Origin: an uncultured Lachnospiraceae bacterium
Lineage (GTDB): Bacteria > Bacillota > Clostridia > Lachnospirales > Lachnospiraceae
Length of the DNA stretch: 64,000 bases
Assembly: GCA_946414885.1 (NCBI GenBank)
Contig: CAMKQH010000001.1
Coordinates: 124,001 to 188,000 of the forward strand
Reading direction: 5' to 3'
The position numbers were made by a program, and so were the translations under genes. This document shows positions 36,417 to 45,920 of the stretch, piece by piece. The first letter of the stretch is position 1. The number at the start of each line of letters is the position of its first letter. Under the pieces are notes generated by a model. That model searched no databases. It was not told where the DNA came from and saw nothing but the letters and a program-made list of their open reading frames with translations.

Positions 36417-37073
36417 ATGCCAAAAGTAAACGAAGAGTATTTGGTGGAAAAGAGGAAAGAGATCTTAAATGCCGCCTTTGAAGTATGCAAGAGGAAACCG
36501 GCATATGACGTAACGATGTCAGACGTTGTGGCGGAAACAGGGATGAGCCAGGGCGGCGTTTATAAGTATTTTAATAATATCTATTCCGTCTATGCCGCGC
36601 TGATCGATGACGCCAATCAGATGGGAAATCAAATCGAAAAAATTGACAAGATCATGGACTCGAAGGCAAAGCCGGAGGTCAAGCTTCAAAAGCTCTTTGC
36701 GATATCCGAAAGCTTCTTTTCGGACATGTTACTTAGTTATAATAAGATTCTGTTTGAGCTGGGTACTTTTTGCATTCAAAATCCTGAATGTGATAAAAAG
36801 ATCAATGGAGAAACAAAGGCAAAACCTGTTTTCCCATACTTGGCCAATCGCGTGGCGGAGCTTATCGTCACGCAAACGGAAGCAGGATATTTCAAGCCCG
36901 TGGTTCCCGTGCAGGATTTGATGAATTACGTCGTATCGTCATTTGACGGGATCATCAGGGACGTAACGCTGAATAAATGTTACGGCGTAAAGACGGATGA
37001 CGTGAATTCTTTGGATGAAAAGAAACTAATTCACTGTCTGTGCTTAAGCACGTTGAAACTCTTGGGAAAGTAA
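36417..37073 (+). CDS. TetR/AcrR family transcriptional regulator
   Basis: 218 aa. The N-terminal DNA-binding domain is clear: KRKEILNAAFEVCKRKPAYD, then VTMSDVVAETGMSQGGVYKY and FNNIYSVYAAL. The C-terminal ligand-binding domain is helical and divergent. ATG 36417 has GGGAG at correct spacing; an extension to 36339 would run back through the promoter and operator. It probably represses itself and the serine hydrolase gene 37 bp downstream. Confidence 0.9.
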   Translation: MPKVNEEYLVEKRKEILNAAFEVCKRKPAYDVTMSDVVAETGMSQGGVYKYFNNIYSVYAALIDDANQMGNQIEKIDKIMDSKAKPEVKLQKLFAISESFFSDMLLSYNKILFELGTFCIQNPECDKKINGETKAKPVFPYLANRVAELIVTQTEAGYFKPVVPVQDLMNYVVSSFDGIIRDVTLNKCYGVKTDDVNSLDEKKLIHCLCLSTLKLLGK

Positions 37074-37110
37074 GGTACCTCGCCAGCGCAGGAATGGGAA
37101 AGGATGAACA

Positions 37111-38400
37111 ATGGGAAAAGTAATCAGAATCTTGGTTTTCACAGTTTTCGCTTTCTTTGCAATGCTGTTTATGGGTTGTGGAAATGCGGATGAGGTGACG
37201 AATTATACGATTGTCTATTCCGACAATGATGTGTTGGAGTATGTCAATCATGGAAAGAATACGGACGAAAAAACAATTTATGAACTGGGATCTAACGGCA
37301 AGACGGTGGCTGCTTACGCGGCGCTGGCAATGGTCGAAGAAGGAATATTGTCTCTGGATGAGAAAATAGCGTCTTATCTGGATGCCGATCTGATGACTAA
37401 CGATGAAAGATTAAAGGAAATCACTCTGAGACAATTGCTGTGCCATACTGCCGGTTTTTCTCCCAGCTATGAACTTGGCGTGGATAAAAAGATCTACAGT
37501 GATCCCGGGGCGGAGTTTCGCTATTCGGGAGTAGGGTATATATACCTTCAAAACGTTATAGAGAATGCTAGTAATATGTCCGTGGAACAGGCGGCGGAAA
37601 AATACGTGTTTGAACCGCTCGGAATGAAAAGTAGCACGTTTGAAAGCGCGAAAACCATCACGCCGCATATGAATCTGGGAAACGCCGTACTTTATGCGCT
37701 GGCAGTTTTCGCGGCGGCATTCTTAGTGCTGTCAGTCCTTGCGCTCGTCATAGGCTGGATCTCCAAATTTAAAGTATACAAATTCATGCATGCGTTTCCC
37801 GTTTGTTTCCTCTTGGCCGGAGTGATCAATGCGGTGGTTTTACTGGTTGTTTTGGCAAATTTGTCTAAAGTATGTTTTCTCTTTTTAGCTTGCTTTGTGA
37901 TCATGGGAATCCTGTTGTTTGTAACCAGAAAAAAAGCATCTTTATTTTACTCGGTTGCACCTTTGTTTTTATTGCTCGTGATCCTTCTCGGATCTGTTAT
38001 CCCCGCAACCATTCCAGTGACCAATGATCTGGTACGCGGAAAGGCGAACGTTGCATACTCTTTCAAATCAAACGGCGAAGACATGGCTTTATTCTGTAAG
38101 GCTTTGATGGGAAAAATGAAAGAAGAGGATAGCGCTTTTCGTGATATGTTTTTGCCAAACGTGAAGATTGATGACAGGAATTCGTGGGGCTTGGGCATTG
38201 CGATGGAATATGCCGGCGAATTCCAAACGACCTATTGGCATTCCGGAATCAATCCGGGTTTTCAAAGCCTTTACGTTTTGTATCCTGAAGAGAATAAATA
38301 CGTTGTCGTTATGACAAACAGCGACAGGGGATTGGATTTCGCTAAATACGTCGCGCGTTCCTTCCTTGGCGTTACGTGTGATTGGGACATAAAAAGATAG
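37111..38400 (+). CDS. Beta-lactamase-family serine hydrolase split by four membrane helices
   Basis: 429 aa. A signal-like N-terminus ends in a lipobox (LFMGC, Cys about 24). Residues 40-190 are the first half of a class C beta-lactamase/esterase-like domain: Ser61-x-x-Lys64 in ELGSNGKTVAA and Tyr138 in FRYSGVGY, where the usual asparagine of YSN is glycine. Residues 195-310 hold four strongly hydrophobic helices. The C-terminal part returns to the enzyme fold with the HxG motif (His377, Gly379) in WHSGINPGFQ. An even number of helices keeps both halves on the outside. It lies directly behind the TetR gene. Confidence 0.8.
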   Translation: MGKVIRILVFTVFAFFAMLFMGCGNADEVTNYTIVYSDNDVLEYVNHGKNTDEKTIYELGSNGKTVAAYAALAMVEEGILSLDEKIASYLDADLMTNDERLKEITLRQLLCHTAGFSPSYELGVDKKIYSDPGAEFRYSGVGYIYLQNVIENASNMSVEQAAEKYVFEPLGMKSSTFESAKTITPHMNLGNAVLYALAVFAAAFLVLSVLALVIGWISKFKVYKFMHAFPVCFLLAGVINAVVLLVVLANLSKVCFLFLACFVIMGILLFVTRKKASLFYSVAPLFLLLVILLGSVIPATIPVTNDLVRGKANVAYSFKSNGEDMALFCKALMGKMKEEDSAFRDMFLPNVKIDDRNSWGLGIAMEYAGEFQTTYWHSGINPGFQSLYVLYPEENKYVVVMTNSDRGLDFAKYVARSFLGVTCDWDIKR

Positions 38401-38482
38401 AGTTCGATTAGAAGCATTCTTGAGGTTGAATTACCTTCGGCCGTTTGATATGATCAAGGCAGTGGGGAAAGGAGTTGAGAGA

Positions 38483-39133
38483 ATGATTGAAAGAATGGAT
38501 GAGTTTTTTACGGCCCGGGTTGAGGGCTATGATGAACACATGAGAACTTACGTTGAGGGAGACTCCGCGTTTTATGAGTATACCGCAATGTTGCTTCCGA
38601 AGGCGGAAGGGGCCTGCGTGCTTGACCTGGGCTGCGGAACGGGGTTGGAACTGGAAGCGTATTTTAAGGTGAATCCTAACGCAAGAGTTACGGGAATTGA
38701 CCTGACGGAGGCAATGCTGAATGCTCTCAAGAATAAATTTCCTGAAAAAGAAATGAATCTGATCCAGGGGTCCTATTTTGACGTTCCGCTTGGCGAAGAG
38801 ATTTATGATGCGGCCGTTTCCGTTGAGTCACTACATCATTTCACGGCAGAAAAGAAATTATCTTTATACAAGAAATTGCGCGTAGCATTAAAAAAGCAGG
38901 GGGCTTTCGTCCTAACGGATTATTTCGCGGAATCAGTAGAAGAGGAGAAGGAATATTTCCAAGAGTTGAAAAGGATCAAGCAGGAACAGGGCATTGCGGA
39001 CGACGAATTCTATCACTATGACACGCCCTTGACGGCTGAGCATGAAATGGCCGTGCTGCGGGAGGCGGGATTTTCGGAAATGCGTCTGGAAAAAGTGTGG
39101 GGAAGCACGTGCACCGTGGTGGCAGTCAAGTAA
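38483..39133 (+). CDS. Class I SAM-dependent methyltransferase
   Basis: 216 aa. The SAM-binding motif VLDLGCGTGLELEAYF is followed by the acidic GIDLTEAMLNALKNKF, and SVESLHHFTAEKK after that. Substrate unknown. AAAGGAG is 8 bp before ATG 38483; a longer frame from 38420 lacks such a site. Confidence 0.87.
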   Translation: MIERMDEFFTARVEGYDEHMRTYVEGDSAFYEYTAMLLPKAEGACVLDLGCGTGLELEAYFKVNPNARVTGIDLTEAMLNALKNKFPEKEMNLIQGSYFDVPLGEEIYDAAVSVESLHHFTAEKKLSLYKKLRVALKKQGAFVLTDYFAESVEEEKEYFQELKRIKQEQGIADDEFYHYDTPLTAEHEMAVLREAGFSEMRLEKVWGSTCTVVAVK

Positions 39134-39171
39134 CCAACTTTTTCTAAAAAAGTATTAAGATTTAAGGGAAG

Positions 39172-39203
39172 CGGGCATCGAACATAGACGATACCCGTTT
39201 TTT
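39172..39203 (+). terminator. Rho-independent terminator
   Basis: CGGGCATCG and CGATACCCG form a stem with one mismatch, followed by six T. The next gene's -10 TATAAT (39208-39213) begins at once afterwards. Confidence 0.75.
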
Positions 39204-39259
39204 GTGCTATAATGATCCGGAAATGATTGCTTACGCAAAATTTGAGGGGATTGACTTAT

Positions 39260-40582
39260 ATGAAACATACTGGAAAGATTGTTTTGGCATTGATCGGAGT
39301 AGTGGCAGCGCTGGGAGCATGTTTTGTGCTGCTTAGTTTTCTGTTCCCGGAAATGCTTGGAAAGGATGAAGAGGAAACACCGGTTATCGCGGTTGAAGTG
39401 ATAAGCGAAGAGGATTTAGAAGTGGCACGCCGGCAGACGGAGGAACCTTCCGTGATCACGGTGGGAGAAGCAACACCGGAGCCAACCGTAGAGCCGACTC
39501 CGGAACCTACGCCGGAACCGACTCCGGAACCCACCCCGGAACCAACGCCTACGCCCACGCCAAAGCCGACACCTACGCCGACTCCTACGGCAACGCCTAC
39601 GCCGGAGCCTACGCAGACACCGGCGCAAAGTACGGAGGGAGATGCAGGTCTGGTGGATCGCTACGCGCCAGTATTCCTGACAGAGAAAGCAGCTTCGATC
39701 AAAGTGGGAGGAACTTTTGACGTTCATAAGTACGTGGGTTATGCCGATGACGTTGACAGGGACGTGGCGATCGACGTGTCGGGAACCGTGGATACTTCCA
39801 AGGCAGGTACTTATCCCGTGAAGATCACGCTGACCGATGATGCGGGGCATCAGTCATCCAAGACAATCAACGTGAAGGTGGTGGAACCCTCTTCGTCAGG
39901 TGGTTCCGGAAGCAGCGGAGGCGGCGGAAAGAAAGAGGAGTTCGCTGATTTTGTCAAGAATTACAAAACGGATGGGACTCTCCTGGGGATTGACGTATCC
40001 AGATGGCAGGAAAACATCGATTTCAACAAGGTCAAGGCGGCAGGATGCGAATTCGTCATCATAAGGCTTGGCGGTTATGACAATGGTGAGCACTACACGG
40101 ACAAGTACTATAAGGCTAACATTGCCAATGCCAAGGCAGCAGGCTTAAAGGTTGGCATCTACTGGCACGCGGAGGAGAGCAGCAGGGAAGAAGTCAAGGC
40201 AAGCGTAAACTATCTGCTGGGCGTTCTCGGTGAAAATACGCTGGATTTCCCGATCGCGTATGACTGGGAGGATTACATCAACTTTGAAAAGTATAACATG
40301 AATCTCCGGGATCTGACGGAATGCTTTTACGCCTTCGCCGAGGAAGTGCAGGCAAGGGGCTACGCCGTTTGCCTGTATGGCAGCAAGAACTCTCATATGA
40401 ACATTTGGCAGAATGACCGGAAGTACCCAGAGTGGCTTGCTCATTATACCTCTGCAACGAACTATGATGGAGATTATTACATGTGGCAACATTCCTCCAC
40501 GGGTAAGATCGACGGAATCAATGGGGATGTGGATCTTGACGTTCTGTACGTCGACAAGTGGAAGAAGGTCATGGGACAATAA
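39260..40582 (+). CDS. Membrane-anchored GH25 lysozyme (muramidase)
   Basis: 440 aa. An N-terminal membrane helix (KIVLALIGVVAALGACFVLL) anchors the protein. It is followed by a Thr/Glu/Pro linker of PEPTPEPTPEPTP repeats (about residues 70-125), an Ig-like/DUF5011-type domain (residues 135-215) and a Ser/Gly hinge. The GH25 domain (about 235-440) begins LLGIDVSRWQENIDF. The catalytic acidic residues are in GIDVSRWQ and AYDWEDY. It cleaves peptidoglycan MurNAc-GlcNAc bonds outside the membrane. ATG 39260 is chosen by ribosome site and conserved start. Confidence 0.92.
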   Translation: MKHTGKIVLALIGVVAALGACFVLLSFLFPEMLGKDEEETPVIAVEVISEEDLEVARRQTEEPSVITVGEATPEPTVEPTPEPTPEPTPEPTPEPTPTPTPKPTPTPTPTATPTPEPTQTPAQSTEGDAGLVDRYAPVFLTEKAASIKVGGTFDVHKYVGYADDVDRDVAIDVSGTVDTSKAGTYPVKITLTDDAGHQSSKTINVKVVEPSSSGGSGSSGGGGKKEEFADFVKNYKTDGTLLGIDVSRWQENIDFNKVKAAGCEFVIIRLGGYDNGEHYTDKYYKANIANAKAAGLKVGIYWHAEESSREEVKASVNYLLGVLGENTLDFPIAYDWEDYINFEKYNMNLRDLTECFYAFAEEVQARGYAVCLYGSKNSHMNIWQNDRKYPEWLAHYTSATNYDGDYYMWQHSSTGKIDGINGDVDLDVLYVDKWKKVMGQ

Positions 40583-40729
40583 GAAAAGAAATGTCTTAAT
40601 AAGGCGGGGGAGCGACGAAACGTGGTTCCCTCGTTTCCTTTTGCGGCAAAGACTATGCAAGGGAATCATGGATGACAAAGGGCCGGTTTCCTGTTATAAT
40701 GATATGCAGCGCGAGTTTTCATAAAGACA

Positions 40730-40891
40730 AAACAGAAAGAACGGCAGGACACAAAGATAAGCTCTGACGGTACAACGCCGCAGGAGCAGCTGGATTTATC
40801 TTATCAATCCAAATTTACGACTTTGGCATCAAAAGAGGATGGCATTTCGCACGTTAGAATTGAAGGTGATAAAATATATGAGATCAGCTGA
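40730..40891 (+). pseudogene. Decayed coding fragment
   Basis: 53 open codons (starts KQKERQDTKISSDGTTPQEQ, ends VRIEGDKIYEIS) without an ATG, after a short ATG frame in another phase that begins at the TATAATGATATG box near 40697. It looks like a frameshifted remnant. The rest of the 519-bp gap 40583-41101 shows no clear gene. Confidence 0.35.
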
Positions 40892-41101
40892 TTCTCAAAA
40901 CAGTGAGAATGAAAGTGCGCCCGCGGAAGCTAAAAGTTATAATCTCAGAAAATTGCCTTGAAATAAGGAATCAGAGGACTTTTTGGCATCTTGGTATGGG
41001 GTTACGTACCGCTTGGCAATGAACCTATTGCAACTGCAAAAATGATCACGTATGATGTGTCCATAACAACCAAACAAAAACTTTTGAGGAGGTAAATGGA
41101 C

Positions 41102-41689
41102 ATGTTAAAACAAGCGGAATCAATCAACGGATTAAATGAATTAAACGTACTAAAACAAGAAGCACAGAAACTGCAAGGGAAGGGATTGCCGTACATGATG
41201 GCGTCGGTGGTGATCTGGTCACTGATCTGTCTGTTAAACTGCATGAACCTAAGCGTGATCTGGGTAAATCAGTTCACTTTTATGACGACCTGTCTTTTGT
41301 TGCCGCTGGCTTGGATCTTTTCAAAACTGATCGGCGCGGACATTTTCCGGAAGACGTCGAATCCTATCAGCAAACTTGCTTTTCTGTGTACCATGAATCA
41401 AAATCTCTATCTGCTCATTGTCATGTGGGCATGCAGCAAAGCGCCTGAAGCGATGATCATGTTGTTCGCCATCGTTTTTGGAGCACATCTCTTACCCTTT
41501 AGCTGGGCATATGACAACAAGGCTTACGTGGTGATTCCAATTATGGAGACCATCGGGGCGTTGGGGCTCGGATGCATTTTTGGCAACCGGATCATGACTG
41601 CTTTCATGATCATCATGCAGCTCGTGCTGTGTATTATTTTATACGTTGACGTAAGAAAGGCAAATTGGAAAATTGAAAGTCGAAATTAA
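41102..41689 (+). CDS. Multi-pass membrane protein (DUF7010-like)
   Basis: 195 aa with about six membrane helices. The N-terminus (MLKQAESINGLNELNVLKQE) is soluble and helical. AGGAGG is 9 bp before ATG 41102; ATG 41096 is in frame but too close. It overlaps the following LytTR gene by 17 bp, so the two are cotranscribed. Function unknown. Confidence 0.72.
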   Translation: MLKQAESINGLNELNVLKQEAQKLQGKGLPYMMASVVIWSLICLLNCMNLSVIWVNQFTFMTTCLLLPLAWIFSKLIGADIFRKTSNPISKLAFLCTMNQNLYLLIVMWACSKAPEAMIMLFAIVFGAHLLPFSWAYDNKAYVVIPIMETIGALGLGCIFGNRIMTAFMIIMQLVLCIILYVDVRKANWKIESRN

Positions 41690-42116
41690 TAAGGACCAGA
41701 CAATTGAATCAACGTTTGTGGAGATCCACTGCAGGGAAGTCACGGAGGAGGTTTCGAAACTGGAGCGATACGTAAGGCGATACAAGTCTTTTCTACCGGC
41801 GACGGCAGACGGCGAGACGGTAAACGTTGCGCTGGACGACGTGCTCTACGTTGAGTCCGTCGACAAGAGAACCTACGTCTACACGGAAAACAAGGTTCTC
41901 ATGACGGACAAAAGGCTCTATGAGTTCGAGGACACGTTGGATAAGCGGGACTTTTTCCGGTGTTCTAAATCCACGATTTTGAATCTCGGGAAAGTGACGA
42001 AACTCAAGCCGGAGATCACCAGAAATATTTTGGCGACGCTCTGCAATGGGGAGACCATCGTTGTGTCCAGAAGGTATGCAACGGAGCTGAAAAAGCTTCT
42101 CGGTATAGAAAGATAG
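41673..42116 (+). CDS. LytTR-domain transcriptional regulator
   Basis: 147 aa. The LytTR DNA-binding domain fills the C-terminal two thirds: VALDDVLYVESVDKRTYVYT, YEFEDTLDKRDFFRCSKSTI, and VVSRRYATELKKLLG at the end. There is no receiver domain, so this is the stand-alone type usually paired with a DUF3021 membrane protein, as here. The start is TTG 41673. Confidence 0.88.
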   Translation: MKVEINKDQTIESTFVEIHCREVTEEVSKLERYVRRYKSFLPATADGETVNVALDDVLYVESVDKRTYVYTENKVLMTDKRLYEFEDTLDKRDFFRCSKSTILNLGKVTKLKPEITRNILATLCNGETIVVSRRYATELKKLLGIER

Positions 42117-42125
42117 GTGAAGATT

Positions 42126-42551
42126 ATGAAAGAAATATTATGCAATTTACGTGATGCCATCGCATATAGCTTTACTTGGCTGGTCATCTGCGTGATCGCC
42201 GCAACGTTGTGCGGAGGAAATGAGACGATCAGGGTGAGCTTTTTGTTAAAGCTTCTGGCACTTTGCGCCTGGGGAGCAGTCAGCCTGGTGGTGAGCTTTC
42301 GCATCCCTAAGATCAGGAATAAGGGATTTATGTTCTCGCTGACTTGCTTTTACGCGTTGTTCCTTCCCGTGGAGATTTTCCTTTTCTACGCGATGGGCAT
42401 TTTCCAGGGCAGCGGCAACCTGTTCTTATGGCTCCTTTTTGCGGGCATCATTGTTGCAACGTACGTGATCTCCATGCTCATTGACGTCATTATCATGAAA
42501 CGCAGGGCCATCGCTTACACTTCAAAGCTCGAAGAGTACAAGAAACGCTAA
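42126..42551 (+). CDS. DUF3021 membrane protein
   Basis: 141 aa with four membrane helices. Its position 9 bp after a stand-alone LytTR gene matches the conserved LytTR/DUF3021 module, where the membrane partner is thought to hold or modulate the regulator. AGGTG lies 5-6 bp before ATG 42126. Confidence 0.82.
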   Translation: MKEILCNLRDAIAYSFTWLVICVIAATLCGGNETIRVSFLLKLLALCAWGAVSLVVSFRIPKIRNKGFMFSLTCFYALFLPVEIFLFYAMGIFQGSGNLFLWLLFAGIIVATYVISMLIDVIIMKRRAIAYTSKLEEYKKR

Positions 42552-42566
42552 GGATACTTATTGAAT

Positions 42567-42607
42567 CAGGGCGACAGTGACTTTTGTCATTGCCGCCTGT
42601 TTTTTTG
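42567..42607 (+). terminator. Rho-independent terminator
   Basis: CAGGGCGACAGTGAC and GTCATTGCCGCCTG pair around TTTT, with small mismatches, followed by seven T. It separates the LytTR unit from the lipid cluster. Confidence 0.85.
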
Positions 42608-42710
42608 TGACGAACATCCTATGGAAGTTTTGCGGAAAATCCCGTAGTATGGTAGTTGAGAAGAAGGTAACGTTATTGCGAAAATTGTAGGTATTTTTGG
42701 AATATTATGT

Positions 42711-42716
42711 TATAAT
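42711..42716 (+). promoter_or_regulatory. Extended -10 promoter of the lipid cluster
   Basis: TATAAT preceded by TG one base earlier, 40 bp before the first gene. The -35 is weak (TTGTAG at 42685, 20-nt spacer). No other convincing promoter is seen until after the seven genes. Confidence 0.55.
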
Positions 42717-42756
42717 ATGATGGACTAATTTCATTCAGCAAGATGAGGATATATGT

Positions 42757-43347
42757 ATGCTAAACACAATACTAATGATGTACGTGACCTTGATGCCTGC
42801 AATCCTTGCAGGGATTGCAAACATGGCATGGTGCAAGTCTAAGCTCCTTAAGGTCGCAAAGGTCCCCATGGACGGAGGGAAGAATTTCCTTGATGGAAAG
42901 AGGATCTTCGGTGATAACAAAACCTGGAAAGGCTTTCTGGGATATCTTTTTTTGAACGTAATCTTTTCGACGCTCTGGGGTTTTGCATGCGGCGCAGGCG
43001 GATTTGAGCATTTGAATTTCTTTTACGTAAACCATGAGAATGCAATGGGGTTTAATCTGCTTACGGGAGCGCTTTTGGGTCTTGGCTATGCCTTGTTTGA
43101 ACTGCCAAACAGTTTTTTGAAAAGGCGGCTGGACGTGGAACCGGGAAAGAGCATCTCGGGATTTTGGAAGGGCTTCTTTGTATTTTTAGATCAGGCGGAC
43201 TCGGTATTTGGATGTGCGCTCGTGGTTTGGCTTTTTTATGATCTTGGACTGTGGAAGTATTTGCTTTACGTGGCTGTCGGCGCGGCCACGCATTTGTTGT
43301 TAAACATGCTGTTATACTTTATGCACCTTAGAAAGAACATGTTCTGA
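42757..43347 (+). CDS. CarS/CdsA-superfamily membrane protein (CDP-archaeol-synthase-like)
   Basis: 196 aa with about five membrane helices. It carries the CarS (DUF46) signatures DGKRIFGDNKTWKGFLGYLF near residue 47 and LKRRLDVEPGKSISGFWKGF near residue 125, then LDQADSVFGCALV. Archaeal CarS joins CTP to unsaturated archaetidic acid, making CDP-archaeol. The wider superfamily also includes CTP-dependent prenol and dolichol kinases. In a bacterium the substrate must be something else or an unusual lipid. It is the first gene of a seven-gene cluster. Confidence 0.8.
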   Translation: MLNTILMMYVTLMPAILAGIANMAWCKSKLLKVAKVPMDGGKNFLDGKRIFGDNKTWKGFLGYLFLNVIFSTLWGFACGAGGFEHLNFFYVNHENAMGFNLLTGALLGLGYALFELPNSFLKRRLDVEPGKSISGFWKGFFVFLDQADSVFGCALVVWLFYDLGLWKYLLYVAVGAATHLLLNMLLYFMHLRKNMF

Positions 43348-43365
43348 TGAGACGGAGGGCGGAAA

Positions 43366-45870
43366 ATGATCATTCAACTGAGTAAGGAAACGGAAAACGA
43401 GGAGAAACTCGGCAATAAGGGAAAGTTCCTTTTGCAGATGAAAAAGCAGGGATTTCGCGTGCCGGGAGGCTTTATCCTGGACAGCGACGTTTATGACGAG
43501 ACCATAGCGGAAAACGGGCTGGAGGAGCAGATAAATCAGCTGCTGGAAGGCTTGACGGCGGAGAACGTCAGCGAAAGGTCAAAGAAATTGCAGGCGCTCC
43601 TTAATGACGCTAAGCTTCCGGATAATGTCTTAAAGATCATGGACGCGTATGCGGATGCGGACAAGCTTTATGCGGTTAGAAGCAGTGGCAGTAAGGAAGA
43701 TCTTGCGGGGTATTCCTTTGCGGGACAGTATGATACTTTTTTGAACGTGCCGAAGGAGGAACTTGCAAAGCAGGTAACGGCATGTTACGCCTCCGCGTTT
43801 GGGGAGCGAGTGCTTCAGTATTTGCTTGGGAATGGCGTTTCGGCGGAAGACTTAAAGATGTCGGTAGTCGTTCAGAAAATGGTGGATGCGGAATACAGCG
43901 GCATCTGCTTTACGCTGAATCCTGCCACCGGAAATGACAAGGAGATGCTGATCGAAGTGTCGGAAGGGCTTGGCGAAAACCTCGTCAGCGGAAAGACGGC
44001 GCCGGAGCAGTATTTTTATAATTGGTATGAAGGAAAAGAAGTGAACAGAAAGGAGTCCAACAAATTCCTTTCCGTGGAAGAAGTGGACCAGTTCGCGAAG
44101 ACGTTTGCGGAGATCCAGCAATTCTTTGGATATCCCTGTGACGTGGAGTTTGCCATCGCAGATGGAAAGCTCTATATTTTACAGGCCCGGGAGATCACGA
44201 AGATCCGGTATGGCGGGATCAAGGACATGTGGACCACGGCGGACTTTAAGGATGGCGGCGTATCCGCGACGGTCTGCACGCCTTACATGTGGAGCCTTTA
44301 TGAGTACATTTGGGAGTTCTCCCTGCGGGAGTTCATCGTAACGTCAAAGCTTTTGAAGGATGAAGAGCTTCCGAAGAAGCTTGGGGAAATGTTCTACGGC
44401 CGGCCCTATTGGAACATGTCTGCCGTAAAGAAAACCATGAGCCAAGTGATCGGATACAAGGAACGCGAATTTGACAATGAATATGGCATTGTTGGTGATT
44501 ATGAAGGAGACGGTGACGTCACGAAATTAACGCCGGCGTCCCTGGTGAAAATGGCCCGCGTCGTTGTGCGCCAGAGCCAGATCCTCCGTCACAGACGCAA
44601 TAATGCGCAAAGATACAAGGAAGAGCTTTTGGAGCGTTATTACTCCTACAAAAAGCGCTATGACCTTTGCCAGTTCCAGAATCTCGAACAGGATTTTTAC
44701 AGACTGACAAAGAAGACATACAAGAAGAGCGAGACAACGTATTTCTGGCAGATCTTTATCAATACGATTCATCAGTCCCTGTATAAGGATAGCTTGCTGA
44801 AGTACGTATCAGAGAGTGATTACCTGACGCTTCTTGGAAGCATTGACAATATCTCACATTTGTTGCCCTTTTATGAGATTTGGGACGTAACGAGAACCAT
44901 CCGGAAGGATGAGGAAGCTAAGGCATTTTGGCAGGAAAATGATGCGGAGGTGATCGCAGCGGTGTTGGATCAGGATGCGCATTGCATGCCGGAAGTCAAG
45001 GAAATCCTGTGTAAATATGGATATCATTCCGACAAGGAATTGGACGTGACCTATCCCTGCTATTATGAGGAACCGGCCGTTTTTGTGCGGATGGTGAAGG
45101 ACATGGCGGAGTTGGATGATTCCTTCTCGCCATATGAAGATAAGAACGACGGAAGGAAAAAGACGGACGAGGTTCTTCGCGGGATCGAGGCGAAGGTTTC
45201 CAAAGCGACGTACCGTAAGATCTGTAAAAAGGTGGAAGGCATGCGCGACATGCTTTGGTGGCGCGAGGAATTCCGCGACGTCTCCACGAGATTTTATTAT
45301 CTGATCAGAGTCTATACGGTCGCACTTGCCAAGAAGCTAGAGACAGACGGCACGCTGGAGAAATGGGATGACATATGGTTCTTGAAGGTTGGGGCGATCT
45401 GGGATTTCCTGGACGGGAAGCTTACTGCGGATGACCTTCGCGGGATGATCGCAAAGAACCGTTATTACTATCAGGCGTACAGGAATTTCATCAGTGAGAA
45501 TGAGATTGGCACAAAGGTCGTAAAGGCCGAAGATAAGAATACTGGAAATGCGGCGATCAGAGGATTGGGAGCGAATAACGGAACCGTGACCGGCGTCGCT
45601 CGCGTGATTGAAGACTTTACGCAGATTGACAGGCTGAGGGAAGGCGATATTCTTGTGACAAAATTCACGGATACCGGTTGGACTTCGAAATTTGCGATCC
45701 TCTCCGGAATCGTGACGGAATATGGCGGAATCCTTTGCCACGCGGCTATCGTATCGAGGGAATACGGTATTCCGGCAATCGTGTGCTGCAAGGATGCCAT
45801 GAAAAAGATCAAGGATGGACAGATCATTACGATTGACGGCGGAACCGGCATCGTGACGATCAAGGAGTAA
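43366..45870 (+). CDS. PEP-synthase/rifampin-phosphotransferase-like enzyme 1
   Basis: 834 aa. An ATP-grasp domain (residues 1-290) has YAVRSSGSKEDLAGYSFAGQ, SGICFTLNPATG and VEFAIADGKLYILQAREIT. A long middle region (300-750) is divergent. The C-terminal swivelling domain has the phosphohistidine His792 in GGILCHAAIVSREYGIPAIV. This is the three-part layout of rifampin phosphotransferase, lacking the PEP/pyruvate TIM barrel. Such enzymes split ATP to AMP and phosphate while phosphorylating an acceptor. The acceptor here is unknown; the lipid neighbours suggest a lipid or prenol alcohol. Confidence 0.87.
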   Translation: MIIQLSKETENEEKLGNKGKFLLQMKKQGFRVPGGFILDSDVYDETIAENGLEEQINQLLEGLTAENVSERSKKLQALLNDAKLPDNVLKIMDAYADADKLYAVRSSGSKEDLAGYSFAGQYDTFLNVPKEELAKQVTACYASAFGERVLQYLLGNGVSAEDLKMSVVVQKMVDAEYSGICFTLNPATGNDKEMLIEVSEGLGENLVSGKTAPEQYFYNWYEGKEVNRKESNKFLSVEEVDQFAKTFAEIQQFFGYPCDVEFAIADGKLYILQAREITKIRYGGIKDMWTTADFKDGGVSATVCTPYMWSLYEYIWEFSLREFIVTSKLLKDEELPKKLGEMFYGRPYWNMSAVKKTMSQVIGYKEREFDNEYGIVGDYEGDGDVTKLTPASLVKMARVVVRQSQILRHRRNNAQRYKEELLERYYSYKKRYDLCQFQNLEQDFYRLTKKTYKKSETTYFWQIFINTIHQSLYKDSLLKYVSESDYLTLLGSIDNISHLLPFYEIWDVTRTIRKDEEAKAFWQENDAEVIAAVLDQDAHCMPEVKEILCKYGYHSDKELDVTYPCYYEEPAVFVRMVKDMAELDDSFSPYEDKNDGRKKTDEVLRGIEAKVSKATYRKICKKVEGMRDMLWWREEFRDVSTRFYYLIRVYTVALAKKLETDGTLEKWDDIWFLKVGAIWDFLDGKLTADDLRGMIAKNRYYYQAYRNFISENEIGTKVVKAEDKNTGNAAIRGLGANNGTVTGVARVIEDFTQIDRLREGDILVTKFTDTGWTSKFAILSGIVTEYGGILCHAAIVSREYGIPAIVCCKDAMKKIKDGQIITIDGGTGIVTIKE

Positions 45871-45920
45871 GAGGAAACGTGACGCGGAAATGCGTTAAAT
45901 AATGTTGTGAGGTCGGTTGC

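Noticed and set aside
39256-39558. Minus-strand Gly/Val/Ser repeat frame
   Set aside because: It is the complement of the Pro/Thr/Glu linker in the GH25 lysozyme.
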